Below, piece after piece: positions 9,538 through 18,370 of a stretch of 64,000 nucleotides of DNA. Location: positions 1 through 64,000 of the forward strand of contig NZ_JAMXLH010000043.1 in assembly GCF_024281035.1 (NCBI RefSeq). The letters are read 5' to 3'. A program made the translations under genes and the position numbers. The notes below the pieces were generated by a model. It worked only from the letters and a program-made list of their open reading frames with translations, did no database searches and was not told where the DNA came from. Numbering within the stretch: position 1 is the first letter of the stretch; the number at the start of each line of letters is the position of its first letter. The DNA is from Paraburkholderia sp. (GTDB lineage: Bacteria; Pseudomonadota; Gammaproteobacteria; Burkholderiales; Burkholderiaceae).

Positions 9538-11322
9538 CTAAGCCTGCCCGGTGCCGATGTGCTTTTCGATCATGCGCATACGGCCGGTGGGCCGGTAGGG
9601 CTGGAACCACGGATTCGAGCGTAGCTCGCACAGGCGCGAACTGCGCTCCGCGAGCGCCGCTTCGAGCCAGTGGAACATTTCATGCGGTTGCGCGAGCCGC
9701 GCATAGGCCTCGGCAATCACGAGCGGCGACGTGTAGCGGCTGCGCCGCCGCACGAGCAGGTCGTCCAGATACCAGCGCAACACCGCGTCGTAGCCGCCCG
9801 CTTCCCATTGCGCGCGAATGGCCGTTGCCCGCGTCTGCTGTCCGCAACTCACGAGCGCTTCGACGGTTGCATCGACGGCCTCGGCAAAAAGCTTCTTCAC
9901 TTCGAACGCAGTCGCAAGCAACTGATAGACGAGCGGCGGATGTTCCAGATGTCCAGGTGACAGATATTCGCTAACGACCTGGGCATGCTTGCCCGATAGC
10001 ACCATGCCGAACGCACGCGCGCCCTGGAACGCGAGCGGATCGATGCGTTCGGCGCGCTCCATGGCGGCATCGCCCTCGGCGCGGCGGCCCATTGCGGCGA
10101 GCAGGCGCGCATAGAGGCGATGCGAGTCCGCGTAGGTCGGATTGCGCCGCAACGCTTCCTTGAAACCCGCTTCGGCCTTGCTCCAGTCCCATTCGAAAAA
10201 GTAGTGGACTGCAGCGAGCGCGTGGTGCGCTTCGGGCAGATCCGGATCGAGTTCCAGCGCGTTTTCGGCCAGCTCGCGTGCGAGCGGCCAGCCTTCGATC
10301 GGCGCAATGAGGCCGTGGACGACCGTCGATCCGTAGTAGTTCGAAAGGCCCGTGTAACCGAGTGCGTAATTGGGATCGCGTTCGACAGCGGTTTCGAAAT
10401 ACGCGCGGCTGCGGAAGAAATCTTCGCCGTCGACGGCGTGATGCGCGCTGAAGCCCGCGTCGAAGTGCACGCGGCGGTACCAGTAGAAGCGCCCGCGCAA
10501 GTAGGCGTCGTGCGCGGCCGGATCGACCGGCAGGCGGCGCGTGAGCGTGATGCGGCGCTGCTCGCACAGCGTCGGCGCGAGGTCCAGTGCAAGCGCGGCG
10601 GCCACTTCCTTGGGAATGTCGAGCGCGCCCAGTGCGACGGGTTCGTGCGCGCAACTCCAGATCTGCACCTCGTCGACACAGCGGATCAGGCGCGTGAGGA
10701 CACGCATCCGGCTCGCTTCCTTCGTGAGCGAGCCTTCGAGCACGTAATCGAGTTTCAGCTCGTGTGCGATTTCGCTGATGCTTTTTCGCGCGTCGCGATA
10801 GCGTGCGGCCGTGGTGCGCGCAAGCAGCAGGAGCCGTTCGGGGTGGAGTGCGCCGAGCGTCGCCGAAATTTCGTCGGCGAGCGCGTTGCACAGGCTTTCC
10901 TGCGCCGCGTCGCCGGTGAGGTTTGCAAACGGCAGCACGAGCGCGCGTGCCGCTGCGGGCAGGGGCGTGGCGGGATCGGCCACGGCGGGTTCGGGCGCGG
11001 CGCGATGCGCGCCATCGAGCCGGTAGCCCTTGCCCTTCACGGTGATGAGATGGCGCGGCTGCGCCGGGTCTTCTTCGAGTGCGATGCGGATCTTGCGGAT
11101 CGCCGTATTAATGCCGTTTTCGGTGTCGCGAAACAGGCTGCCGCCCCACAGACGGTCGACGATATCCGTGCGCGCGACGAGTTCGCCATGGCGCGACGCC
11201 AGCATGATCAGCAGATCCATCGGCAGGCGTTCGAGCCGGATCTGCTGGCCCGCGCGTCGCAATTGATAGCGTTCGACGTCGAGTTCGTAATCGGCGAACC
11301 GGATAAGTCGATCGGTCGGCAT
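9538..11322 (-). CDS. winged-helix/TPR transcriptional regulator
   Basis: A 594-residue protein. Residues 1-100 form an OmpR/CadC-type winged-helix DNA-binding domain (ending RHLITVKGKGYRL). A TolB-like or cyclase-associated segment follows (about 125-240, LVLPFANLTGDAAQESLCNA). TPR-like helical repeats fill the rest (for example LPEAHHALAAVHYFFEWDWS and TYADSHRLYARLLAAMGRRA). No membrane helix is seen between the domains, unlike CadC. The protein probably senses a partner or metabolite through the TPR part. It is divergent from nothing obvious; its target is unknown. Confidence 0.85.
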   Translation of the reverse strand: MPTDRLIRFADYELDVERYQLRRAGQQIRLERLPMDLLIMLASRHGELVARTDIVDRLWGGSLFRDTENGINTAIRKIRIALEEDPAQPRHLITVKGKGYRLDGAHRAAPEPAVADPATPLPAAARALVLPFANLTGDAAQESLCNALADEISATLGALHPERLLLLARTTAARYRDARKSISEIAHELKLDYVLEGSLTKEASRMRVLTRLIRCVDEVQIWSCAHEPVALGALDIPKEVAAALALDLAPTLCEQRRITLTRRLPVDPAAHDAYLRGRFYWYRRVHFDAGFSAHHAVDGEDFFRSRAYFETAVERDPNYALGYTGLSNYYGSTVVHGLIAPIEGWPLARELAENALELDPDLPEAHHALAAVHYFFEWDWSKAEAGFKEALRRNPTYADSHRLYARLLAAMGRRAEGDAAMERAERIDPLAFQGARAFGMVLSGKHAQVVSEYLSPGHLEHPPLVYQLLATAFEVKKLFAEAVDATVEALVSCGQQTRATAIRAQWEAGGYDAVLRWYLDDLLVRRRSRYTSPLVIAEAYARLAQPHEMFHWLEAALAERSSRLCELRSNPWFQPYRPTGRMRMIEKHIGTGQA

Positions 11323-11490
11323 GGACTCCCCCGTGATGCCGATTCAAGAGCGCGCGATAGTGCGGTTCATTAGAGGAATGCCGCCGTATCGTGCGGTATT
11401 GCGCTCGATGCGCAAGAGCGGAGCGGCGCAGCGTGGGCGACGTCATCCTCGTTTCAATCTAGTGGGTCGCGCGGGCGCCTTCAACCCGAA

Positions 11491-12303
11491 TCAGCTATCG
11501 AATGCGCTGCCGTGACGACCTTTACCCAATGCGAATAATTCGGCGCCCGCGAGTCCTTCGTCGAGCACCGCGCGATAACCTGCCGCGCCTTCGCGGCGCA
11601 ATGCGTCGGCCATGTCGTCAAGCGGACTGTAATCGAGCGCCGAGCGGCGATCGGCGAGCAGCGCCGCCTGCGGAAATGCCGCGATTTGCGCGGCCAGTTG
11701 TTCGGCTTGCGCGCGGGCCTCGCCGTGCGCGACGACCCGGTTCGCAAGACCGAACGCGAGTGCTTCATGCGCGTCGACGGGACGGCCCGTGAGGATCAGA
11801 TCGAGCGCACGCGAGAGGCCGATCAACCGCGGCAGCCGCACGGTGCCGCCGTCGATCAGCGGCACGCCCACGCGGCGGCAAAACACGCCGAGCACCGCGT
11901 CTTCCTCCACGACGCGAAGATCGCACCACAAGGCGAGTTCAAGTCCGCCTGCGACGGCGTATCCTGTGATTGCGGCGATCACCGGCTTGCTGAGCGTCAT
12001 GCGTGTCGGGCCGAGCGGGCCGGGCCCGCTGCCATCGGCATGGATTTCGTTGCGGCGGTTCTCGTCGCCAAGCGCAGTCAGGTCCGCGCCCGCGCAGAAC
12101 GTTCCGCCGGCGCCGAACAACACTGCGGCGCGCCATTGCGGATTCGTTTCGAAACGCGTGAAGGCGCTGGCGAGTGCGTTCGCCGTTGGCCTGTCGATGG
12201 CGTTGCGCCGCGCGGGACGGTCGAGCACGATGGTCGCGACGGGGCCGTTCGCTTCGATACGCACTTCAGTGCCGGAATCGGCGCCGAACCTTTCGATTTG
12301 CAT
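11491..12303 (-). CDS. crotonase-family enoyl-CoA hydratase-like protein
   Basis: A 270-residue crotonase. The CoA/oxyanion-hole segments are visible (AGGTFCAGADLTAL and ITGYAVAGGLELALWCDLRV). The first catalytic Glu position (in GGLELA) is kept. At the second, the usual QPE text is replaced by VFCRRVGVP, so that Glu is missing. This variant is a recognised subgroup of crotonases with uncertain chemistry, so simple hydratase activity should not be assumed. It is a single gene, convergent with no clear operon partner. Confidence 0.85.
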   Translation of the reverse strand: MQIERFGADSGTEVRIEANGPVATIVLDRPARRNAIDRPTANALASAFTRFETNPQWRAAVLFGAGGTFCAGADLTALGDENRRNEIHADGSGPGPLGPTRMTLSKPVIAAITGYAVAGGLELALWCDLRVVEEDAVLGVFCRRVGVPLIDGGTVRLPRLIGLSRALDLILTGRPVDAHEALAFGLANRVVAHGEARAQAEQLAAQIAAFPQAALLADRRSALDYSPLDDMADALRREGAAGYRAVLDEGLAGAELFALGKGRHGSAFDS

Positions 12304-12418
12304 GGCGGGTTTCCTTGATTGCGTGCAACCGCTTCAGGTCACATTCAGGTCACACGAAAGTCATGATTCACCCGTAGCGTAGGCCACTTTTAGCTCGGGA
12401 AGCCGTTCCCTCTTTTGC

Positions 12419-12955
12419 ATGCAGTCGCTGCCCATGTTCGCGCCCGCTTCCACTCTCTCGCCGCCGTCTGTTTCCGCATCGCTGTGGGTCGTGCCGCTGC
12501 CTGCTCATCATGCTTACGATCATGTCTGCCTCCAGCGCGTCTTCACGGCGGACGGCCCGCGCCACGAGGTGGTGATCGTCGATCTCCACAGGCTGCTCCA
12601 GTGCGCCGACCGCGACGACACCGACTACGTGCTGCGGCCCGTGGGCGACTGGCATGCGGGCAAGGTGCGCGGAATCCGCGAATTTCTCGACCCGCACAAC
12701 GAGCGTGTGCCGCAGATGCCGTATGTGACGGTCTCGATGCGCCGCGCAACCGGCCTCGCGGGCTGGCTGCGGCTCGCGCACGTGGGGGTCGTGGCGTTTC
12801 ACAACGGACAGCACCGGGCGCGCTATCTGGCGTGGGCGGGCGCGGAATGTCTGCCGGTCGAGGTGGACGAGCGCGAAGCGCCGCTGCTGCGCGCGCTGTG
12901 TGGCGTGAGTGACGCTGCCGAAGCCGTCACCGTGCAGTATGCGGGCGGCGTGTAG
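12419..12955 (+). CDS. Osa/FiwA-like (plasmid fertility inhibition factor family) protein
   Basis: A 178-residue protein that resembles the chromosomal members of the plasmid fertility inhibition factor family seen in Burkholderia. A central FHNGQHRARYLAWAGA segment looks like the GxHR motif of the ParB/sulfiredoxin fold, which Osa proteins share. In plasmids, Osa and FiwA block transfer of other genetic material; whether the chromosomal form does this is unknown. The family call is from memory of similar sequences and is moderate. The protein is soluble with no signal peptide. It is followed at once by a decayed aspD remnant. Confidence 0.5.
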   Translation: MQSLPMFAPASTLSPPSVSASLWVVPLPAHHAYDHVCLQRVFTADGPRHEVVIVDLHRLLQCADRDDTDYVLRPVGDWHAGKVRGIREFLDPHNERVPQMPYVTVSMRRATGLAGWLRLAHVGVVAFHNGQHRARYLAWAGAECLPVEVDEREAPLLRALCGVSDAAEAVTVQYAGGV

Positions 12956-12984
12956 GCACCGGTCGTGCAGTTGATGAGGCGTGC

Positions 12985-13203
12985 ATGTCGCGCTTCACGC
13001 CGTACATCGAGATCCCCGAACACAACGCGAACTCCACGCGAACTCGACGATGACGAGCTCGATGTCATCATCCTGATCGACGACGTGTACGGCACGTTCG
13101 CCGACAACTTCGTCTCGCCTTCGTCTCGCGCTCGGCGCTCGCGCCGAAGAATGCGATTCGCGTGGACTCCTACTCGAAATATTTCGGCGCGAATAGCGGG
13201 CCT
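12985..13203 (+). pseudogene. aspartate 4-decarboxylase (aspD) remnant
   Basis: Three short pieces in two frames match AspD, a PLP enzyme that turns aspartate into alanine. MSRFTPYIEIPEHN (frame 1, from 12985) resembles an early segment. DELDVIILIDDVYGTFADNF (frame 2) resembles the PLP-aspartate region. APKNAIRVDSYSKYFGANSG (frame 1) carries the PLP lysine motif SYSK. An exact 11-bp duplication at 13108-13129 explains the second frame change. The interval between the first two pieces is much shorter than in AspD, and about 300 C-terminal residues are missing. The remnant stops where the convergent MFS gene ends. Confidence 0.75.
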
Positions 13204-14428
13204 ATTCGGCCGTTGGCGCGGTTGCGCTGGCAGCCGGCGCTGCGCGCAGGCTGCGCCGGTGCAGCGACACGGAGAGCGCGACGGCGGCTGCCGCCGCGAA
13301 GGCCGCGAACAGGAACACCGAACCGAAGCCGAAGCGGTTCGCCACATAACCCGCGAGCGGGCCGGTGATGCCGAGCGACAGATCGAGGAACACCGAATAG
13401 GCCGAGAGGGCGGCGCCGCGGCTCGCGGCGGGCACGAGTCCCACGGCCTCGACGCCCAGCGCGGGGAACACGAGCGCAAAGCCGAAGCCCGTGAGCGCTG
13501 CGCCCGCGAGCGCGATGCCCGGCACGGGTGCGAGCCATAGCAGCAGCAGACCGGCGCACTCGCACGAGAACGAGACGATGGCGACGCGAAAGCCGCCGAA
13601 TCGCTTGATCGTGTGGGCGAAGAGGAGGCGGGCGCCGATGAACATGAGGCCGAACACGGTCAGCGTGAATGCGGCGTTGGGCCAGTGCTGCGCGGCGTAG
13701 TAGAGCGTGATGAACGTGGCGATCGAGCCGAAGCCCGCGGAGCCGAGTGCAAGGCCCAGGCCGTGCGGGAGCACACGCGTGAACACGCTGCGATACGACA
13801 TGCGTTCGCCGTGGACGACGGGCACGGCCGGGACGGGCTTCGCGAGCCAGTAGCCGAGCGCGGCGAGCGCGATGACGGCGACGCCGAGCGTCCAGTAGCC
13901 GACGTAATGCGCGAACGCGACGCCGAGCGGTGCGCCGAGTGCGAGCGCGCCGTAGGTGGCGATGCCGTTCCAGGAGATCACGCGGGCGTTGTGCGTCGCG
14001 CCGACGCGGCCGATGCCCCAGAGGATCGCGCCCGTGCCGCACAGGCTTTCGCCGCAGCCGAGCACGAGACGGCTCACGACGAGCAGCCCGAGCGAGAGCG
14101 CGGGCCAGTGGGCGACGAGCGTCGCGAGCAGGAGCAGCACGCCGCTTGCGCCGCAGCCGATCAGGCCGAGGGCGACGGTGCGTTTCGGGCCGATCGTGTC
14201 GGCCGAGCGTCCCGCGAGCGCGCGCGAGGCGAGCGTCGCGAAATATTGCACGCTGATGGCGCCGCCCGCCACGATGGTGCTGAATCCGAGGTCGGTGTGC
14301 ACGAAGCCCGGCAGCACCGCGAGCGGAATGCCGATGGTGAGGTAGCAGAGGAAGGTGAAAAAGACGACCGGAATGATCTGCAGGGTCGCGGCGAATGTGC
14401 TGCGCTCAGGCGCCGTGTCAGCGGACAT
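13202..14428 (-). CDS. MFS transporter (YfcJ/YhhS type)
   Basis: A 408-residue major facilitator with about 12 membrane helices. The helix 2-3 loop motif is present as [17 protein letters not shown]. The family call to the YfcJ/YhhS (arabinose efflux-like) group rests on general resemblance; the substrate is unknown. The ATG at 14428 was chosen because the upstream 39 residues are not hydrophobic or conserved in style. A 34-bp dyad lies 90 bp upstream and may control it. Confidence 0.85.
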   Translation of the reverse strand: MSADTAPERSTFAATLQIIPVVFFTFLCYLTIGIPLAVLPGFVHTDLGFSTIVAGGAISVQYFATLASRALAGRSADTIGPKRTVALGLIGCGASGVLLLLATLVAHWPALSLGLLVVSRLVLGCGESLCGTGAILWGIGRVGATHNARVISWNGIATYGALALGAPLGVAFAHYVGYWTLGVAVIALAALGYWLAKPVPAVPVVHGERMSYRSVFTRVLPHGLGLALGSAGFGSIATFITLYYAAQHWPNAAFTLTVFGLMFIGARLLFAHTIKRFGGFRVAIVSFSCECAGLLLLWLAPVPGIALAGAALTGFGFALVFPALGVEAVGLVPAASRGAALSAYSVFLDLSLGITGPLAGYVANRFGFGSVFLFAAFAAAAAVALSVSLHRRSLRAAPAASATAPTAE

Positions 14429-14517
14429 GGGGAAAAATGCGGGTGGAAGACGGCGAATATCGCGTGAGTACCGCGTCAGTAGCGCGTGAAAGAAGGCGAG
14501 GCGTGATTCTCCCACGG

Positions 14518-14551
14518 AACCGGTTTTTGTGCAGATGCACATCAACCGGTT
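14518..14551. promoter_or_regulatory. 34-bp compound dyad
   Basis: AACCGGTT-TT-TGTGCA-GA-TGCACA-TC-AACCGGTT is symmetric about its centre at 14534/14535, with both the outer and inner arms paired. It lies 90 bp upstream of the MFS start and 55 bp beyond the stop of the isomerase gene. No T-run follows on the minus strand, so an operator is favoured over a terminator. Confidence 0.5.
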
Positions 14552-14605
14552 CGTGCAGCAGGACGGCCCCGAGCGCTGCGCCGCGCCGTGCCGGTCCTCA
14601 GGACA

Positions 14606-15259
14606 TCAGGCTGCGTCGGCGTTCACGAGTCCCGACGGCAGCGCGCTGATGCGCTCGACCTCGCGCGACTCGAGCCAGCTTGGCGAGCGCGCGCAGTAGA
14701 GCACCATCGGCAGGGCGTCTTCGCCCCAGAACAGTTGCTTGTTCATCAAGAAAGTCGGCACGCCGAACACGCCGAGCGCAATGGCGTCGTTGGTGTTGCG
14801 GCGCAACTGGACCCGCACGGCTTCCTGCTCGATCAGCGCTTCGCCGTGCGCGATCCCCACGTGCGCGCACAACTGCTCGAAGCCTTCGTCGGTCGACGGG
14901 TCTCGGCCATCGCGCCAGATGAAACGGAAGATCTCGCGCACGAACGTGATGTCCGCGCCCCCCGCGATGGCGAGCAGCAGCGGCTTGACCGGATCGAACG
15001 GATGCGCGGGCGGCATCTTGAACGGAATGCCGAGCTGTTCCGCGCGAAAGAGCGCATGACGGTACGTGAAGACGCGCTTCGCGCCAATGCGATAGCCGAG
15101 CGGCTGGCCCCAGTGGCGGTACAGGTCGGATAGCAGCACCGGACGCGGTTCGAAGTCGATCCCCGGCCACCTGTCGTACTGCTCGAGCAGCAGGTACGAG
15201 AAGGGCGACACGAAGTCGTAGAACCACGTCGGCTGGTTGGCGTCGATGCCGCTGATCAT
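14606..15259 (-). CDS. DsbA-like 2-hydroxychromene-2-carboxylate isomerase family protein
   Basis: A 217-residue protein of the DsbA/HCCA isomerase family (kappa-class GST-like). It begins with TWFYDFVSPFSYL, where the DsbA CxxC is replaced by an SPFS motif used to bind glutathione. The C-terminal GVFGVPTFLMNKQLFWGED is the cis-Pro loop of the thioredoxin fold. Members isomerise naphthalene catabolites using glutathione, but many are general; no aromatic pathway lies beside it. The start at 15259 has a GGGAGGAA site. Confidence 0.88.
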   Translation of the reverse strand: MISGIDANQPTWFYDFVSPFSYLLLEQYDRWPGIDFEPRPVLLSDLYRHWGQPLGYRIGAKRVFTYRHALFRAEQLGIPFKMPPAHPFDPVKPLLLAIAGGADITFVREIFRFIWRDGRDPSTDEGFEQLCAHVGIAHGEALIEQEAVRVQLRRNTNDAIALGVFGVPTFLMNKQLFWGEDALPMVLYCARSPSWLESREVERISALPSGLVNADAA

Positions 15260-15423
15260 GCTGTTCCTCCCGATCTGTTTTTCATGCGGGCCGCCTGGTG
15301 AGCGGCCCGTCGTTTCGATTGTGTTGTTGCCTGCATGCGGGTGCGGGGCGGGTGCGTGGTCAACTGCACAGCCGGGTGCCGATGCCCGATCTTGCGCGAG
15401 CCTCGCGGCGTGCGCCATCGGTG

Positions 15424-16878
15424 TCACTCCGGGCTGCCCGCGCCGGCGTGCCCGCTGGCGGACTGCGCCGCCTCGCCGCCGTGTTCGCCGGGTTCCCCGT
15501 CTGCCGCAGCTTCATCGCGCTCGCTTCTGCGCGTGCGCGCGTGCGCCAACCGTGCGCGCACGAAGCCGATGTGCTCGCGCAGCACGTAGAACTGGTCCGC
15601 GTAGGAGAGCGGCATCTTCATGGCGTTCACCGAATCTTCGATCGCGTCGACCTGGCGCACGAGCGCGTGGCGCTCGGCGGACGTCGGGTCGTTCATCGAG
15701 GCCCGCTCCAGCGCGATGAGCGAGCCGTACCAGCGGTAGATCCGCGATTTGACCCGCCACGCATAGAGCGACGGCACGAGCCGCAAGCCCGGAATCAGCA
15801 CGACGATGATCGGCACGAGCAGCACGATCAGGCGGTCGGCGAGGCTCGCGAGCCAGAACGGCATCATGCGGTAGAGGAAGCTCTTGCCCGACTTGTAGTA
15901 GCGCGCGGCGTCGTCGCTGATCGGGAAGTCGTGCGAGCGCGGCGCGGGGAATTCGCCCGCTTTCTGCAGGAGCGTCGTGCCGCCGTGCACTTCCTTTGCC
16001 GCCTCGATCAGCAGGTCGGACAGCGCCGGATGCAGGGAGTCGCGGGCGATCAGTTCGACAGTCGGAGCGATGATGCGGATCGGCGCGGGCGGCAGGTTGT
16101 GGCCGAAATCGAACGCGCCCATCGGGATCGTGAGCGCCGTGAGATAGGCGAAGCGCCGTGCGTAGGCATCGGCCTGGGTGAAGTCGAAGAAATGCACGCC
16201 GGGCATGTGCACGAGGCGCGCCATCACCGGCGGCTGCGCCGAGTCGCCCGTGAGGAACGCCGCGTCGATCTCGCCTTTGACCAGCGCGCGGGCCGCGTCG
16301 TCGCCCGAAAGCGGCAGCAGCGTGGTCGCGCCGCCCGGCTCGATGCCGTTGGCCTTCAGGAGCGCGAGCGCCAGTTCGCGCGTGCCGCTGCCTTCCTGGC
16401 CGATGGCAAGACGCTGGCCTTCGAACTTCGAGAGGCGCGTCACGACCGGCCCGTGATAGAACACGGCGAGCGGCACATACGACACGCTGCCAAGCGATAC
16501 GAGCCCCGCGGGCGCCTTGCCCGTCTTGGTCGCGAGGCCGTCCTGCACGAACGCGACGTCGACCGTCGATTTCGGATCGGCGAGACGCTGAAGGTTCTGC
16601 ACCGAGCCTTGCGATTCGAGTACGTCCAGCGTGATGCCGTTGCGCGCGAGGATCGTCTTGTACTGCTGTGCGGCGTTCCAGAAGGTGCTGCCCTGCGGTC
16701 CCGCGCTGATCGTGAGCGTTCGGGGCGGCGCGGGCTGGATGAGCCGCACGGCGACCCAGATGGCGGCGATGCTCACGAGCAGGATCGGACCGAACGATAC
16801 CGCCAGGTCGCGCCACGAAATCGCTACGAATCGCGCGACGAGACGGCGAGGAGGTTTGCGGCCGGTGCGTTGCTTCAT
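15424..16878 (-). CDS. TAXI-type TRAP solute-binding protein with membrane anchors
   Basis: A 484-residue protein. Residues about 22-42 form an N-terminal membrane helix, then comes a TAXI/NMT1-type binding domain (TLTISAGPQGSTFWNAAQQY, ADPKSTVDVAFVQDGLA, GQEGSGTRELALALLKANG). A second hydrophobic stretch (LADRLIVLLVPIIVVLIPGL, about residue 350) leads to a C-terminal cytoplasmic region with a charged tail. No TRAP permease genes are adjacent, so it may signal or act as an orphan binding protein rather than a transporter part. The ATG at 16878 was preferred to upstream starts that give a basic, non-conserved extension. Confidence 0.8.
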   Translation of the reverse strand: MKQRTGRKPPRRLVARFVAISWRDLAVSFGPILLVSIAAIWVAVRLIQPAPPRTLTISAGPQGSTFWNAAQQYKTILARNGITLDVLESQGSVQNLQRLADPKSTVDVAFVQDGLATKTGKAPAGLVSLGSVSYVPLAVFYHGPVVTRLSKFEGQRLAIGQEGSGTRELALALLKANGIEPGGATTLLPLSGDDAARALVKGEIDAAFLTGDSAQPPVMARLVHMPGVHFFDFTQADAYARRFAYLTALTIPMGAFDFGHNLPPAPIRIIAPTVELIARDSLHPALSDLLIEAAKEVHGGTTLLQKAGEFPAPRSHDFPISDDAARYYKSGKSFLYRMMPFWLASLADRLIVLLVPIIVVLIPGLRLVPSLYAWRVKSRIYRWYGSLIALERASMNDPTSAERHALVRQVDAIEDSVNAMKMPLSYADQFYVLREHIGFVRARLAHARTRRSERDEAAADGEPGEHGGEAAQSASGHAGAGSPE

Positions 16879-17481
16879 CGGGGAAAGGCGTGCCTCTGAG
16901 TTCGGTGGTGGGTGGGCGGCGCGAGCGCCGGGTCCGACTGTGCGTCCGACTGCGAGTCTGACAGCCGATGGTACATGAGATTGGCCGTGGCGGCGCTCGG
17001 GCTCGGGCCGCTGCGCGCGTCGTGGGGCCGCGGCCGGGCCGCCGTGGGCTGTCTCGTTAAATTCTTTGCGCTTGGTGTCCGGCCAGGCTAAATTGATTTT
17101 CGCCGCCGCGGTAAACGTACAGGTACGTACCAGCACGTACAGGCACATAAAAGCGCGCCGCGCCGTCACGCTGACTGCGGGACTGGCTCACCTTGCCAGC
17201 CCGCGCTCGCCAGGACCGGCGACAGGCGCAATCCAGACTCAGACGCAGGCACGCCGCAGCGGGCGGATCGTGGCGCCTTTAAGGGGCGCGGCCTTGCGCG
17301 CGTCTCTCATCCTTGTCTCTCGCACGTCGTGTCCAGACCACGGCAGTCCGCCCGCGCCGCGCGCGTGCCGGACGCGCTGGCGGAAGTCGTAACGAAGCCG
17401 CCACACCGCGACCGACCGGCGACCCTTGTGTCGTCCGGCGGCATCGGCAGGCGGTCCTATCCAGAGCAACGAGGAGGGAAC
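16879..17481. other. intergenic region without a clear gene
   Basis: This 603-bp spacer separates two divergent genes. It contains overlapping acgtacaggtacgtac-type short repeats near 17113-17150 but no supported coding sequence. Promoters for both flanking genes must lie here; none stands out. Confidence 0.6.
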
Positions 17482-17844
17482 ATGAAATCGGTCGATTTGC
17501 TGAAGGTGCTGGGGATGGCGGTGTGCGTGTCGGTGGCATGCAGCGCGTATGCGCAGGACAACTCGGCGCAGAGCGCTTCGCCCGCCGCCGCGGCGACGGC
17601 GCCGGCCAAGCCGGCCAGGGCGGCGAGGCGGGTGGATCGCAAGCTGGGTTTCCAGGTGCGCCACGCGCTCGCGCGCGCCCAGGGCCTCAATGTCTCGAAT
17701 ATCGCCGTGCGCGCGCGTGGCGGCGCTGTCACGCTGACCGGTTCGGTGCCGAGTCAGGGGCAGGTCGATCAGGCGGGGCAGGTCGCGCAGGGCGTGGCAG
17801 GCGTGACCTCGGTGACGAACAAGCTCACCGTGGTTCAGCAATAA
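17482..17844 (+). CDS. periplasmic BON-domain protein
   Basis: A 120-residue protein with a signal peptide ending ACSAYA, an Ala/Pro/Lys linker and one BON domain (about 50-118: GFQVRHALARAQGLNVSN to AGVTSVTNKLTVV). BON domains bind phospholipid or other envelope components and are common in OsmY-like stress proteins. A GAGGAGGG site precedes the ATG. A strong terminator follows. Confidence 0.9.
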   Translation: MKSVDLLKVLGMAVCVSVACSAYAQDNSAQSASPAAAATAPAKPARAARRVDRKLGFQVRHALARAQGLNVSNIAVRARGGAVTLTGSVPSQGQVDQAGQVAQGVAGVTSVTNKLTVVQQ

Positions 17845-17884
17845 CGGTTGTCGCGCTCGCGGGATGGAGTGCGGCAGCAGGACG

Positions 17885-17920
17885 AACGGGCTGCGGCGCA
17901 TGGCTGCAGCCCGTTTTTTT
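17885..17920 (+). terminator. rho-independent terminator after the BON gene
   Basis: AACGGGCTGC pairs perfectly with GCAGCCCGTT across an 11-base loop, and a run of seven T's follows. It lies 41 bp after the stop of the BON gene. Confidence 0.9.
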
Positions 17921-18040
17921 GTCTGCATCGCGCACCGCGCGTGCGGATTGACACACAGATTCCTGCGGAAACGGCGTATACCTTAAGGGTGCTGTGCAAG
18001 AACCCGAGGCCGCCTTCGGCCCCACTGCCGGACTACTGAC

Positions 18041-18301
18041 ATGGCCATCCGCACCTACACCGATCTGCCGCTCGACGACCGCGCCGCCTTCGAGCTTGCC
18101 TGCGCCCGGCACGGCTTCACGCCTATTCACTTCGACATCAGCGGCCAGGCCGATCCCGACGATCCCGCGCATAGCGAATTGCTGGTCGTGCGCCGCGGCG
18201 CGTGGGCCCAGGCTTACCGCGTCGACTCGCGCGGGCAATGGCTGCGCCAGTTCGAGGTCGATCTGAACGGCCGCTTTTTCCGTCTTGCGCCGCACGCGTG
18301 A
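18041..18301 (+). CDS. small conserved-looking protein of unknown function
   Basis: An 86-residue, soluble, acidic protein with no signal peptide. Family not recognised. Codon usage matches neighbouring genes and the open frame fills the gap between a terminator and the tauE stop. Its C-terminal half (AWAQAYRVDSRGQWLRQFEV) looks like alternating beta-strands. The start follows a short spacer without a strong ribosome site. Confidence 0.6.
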   Translation: MAIRTYTDLPLDDRAAFELACARHGFTPIHFDISGQADPDDPAHSELLVVRRGAWAQAYRVDSRGQWLRQFEVDLNGRFFRLAPHA

Positions 18302-18370
18302 GCGGATTGATAGGGATGTAAGCGGCGGATGTAAGCGGATCGCCGCAGCGCCGGGCCTCGGGCGACTGGC

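Noticed and set aside
13202..14042. Arg-rich frames opposite or within the MFS gene
   Set aside because: They are alternate frames of a clear 12-helix transporter.
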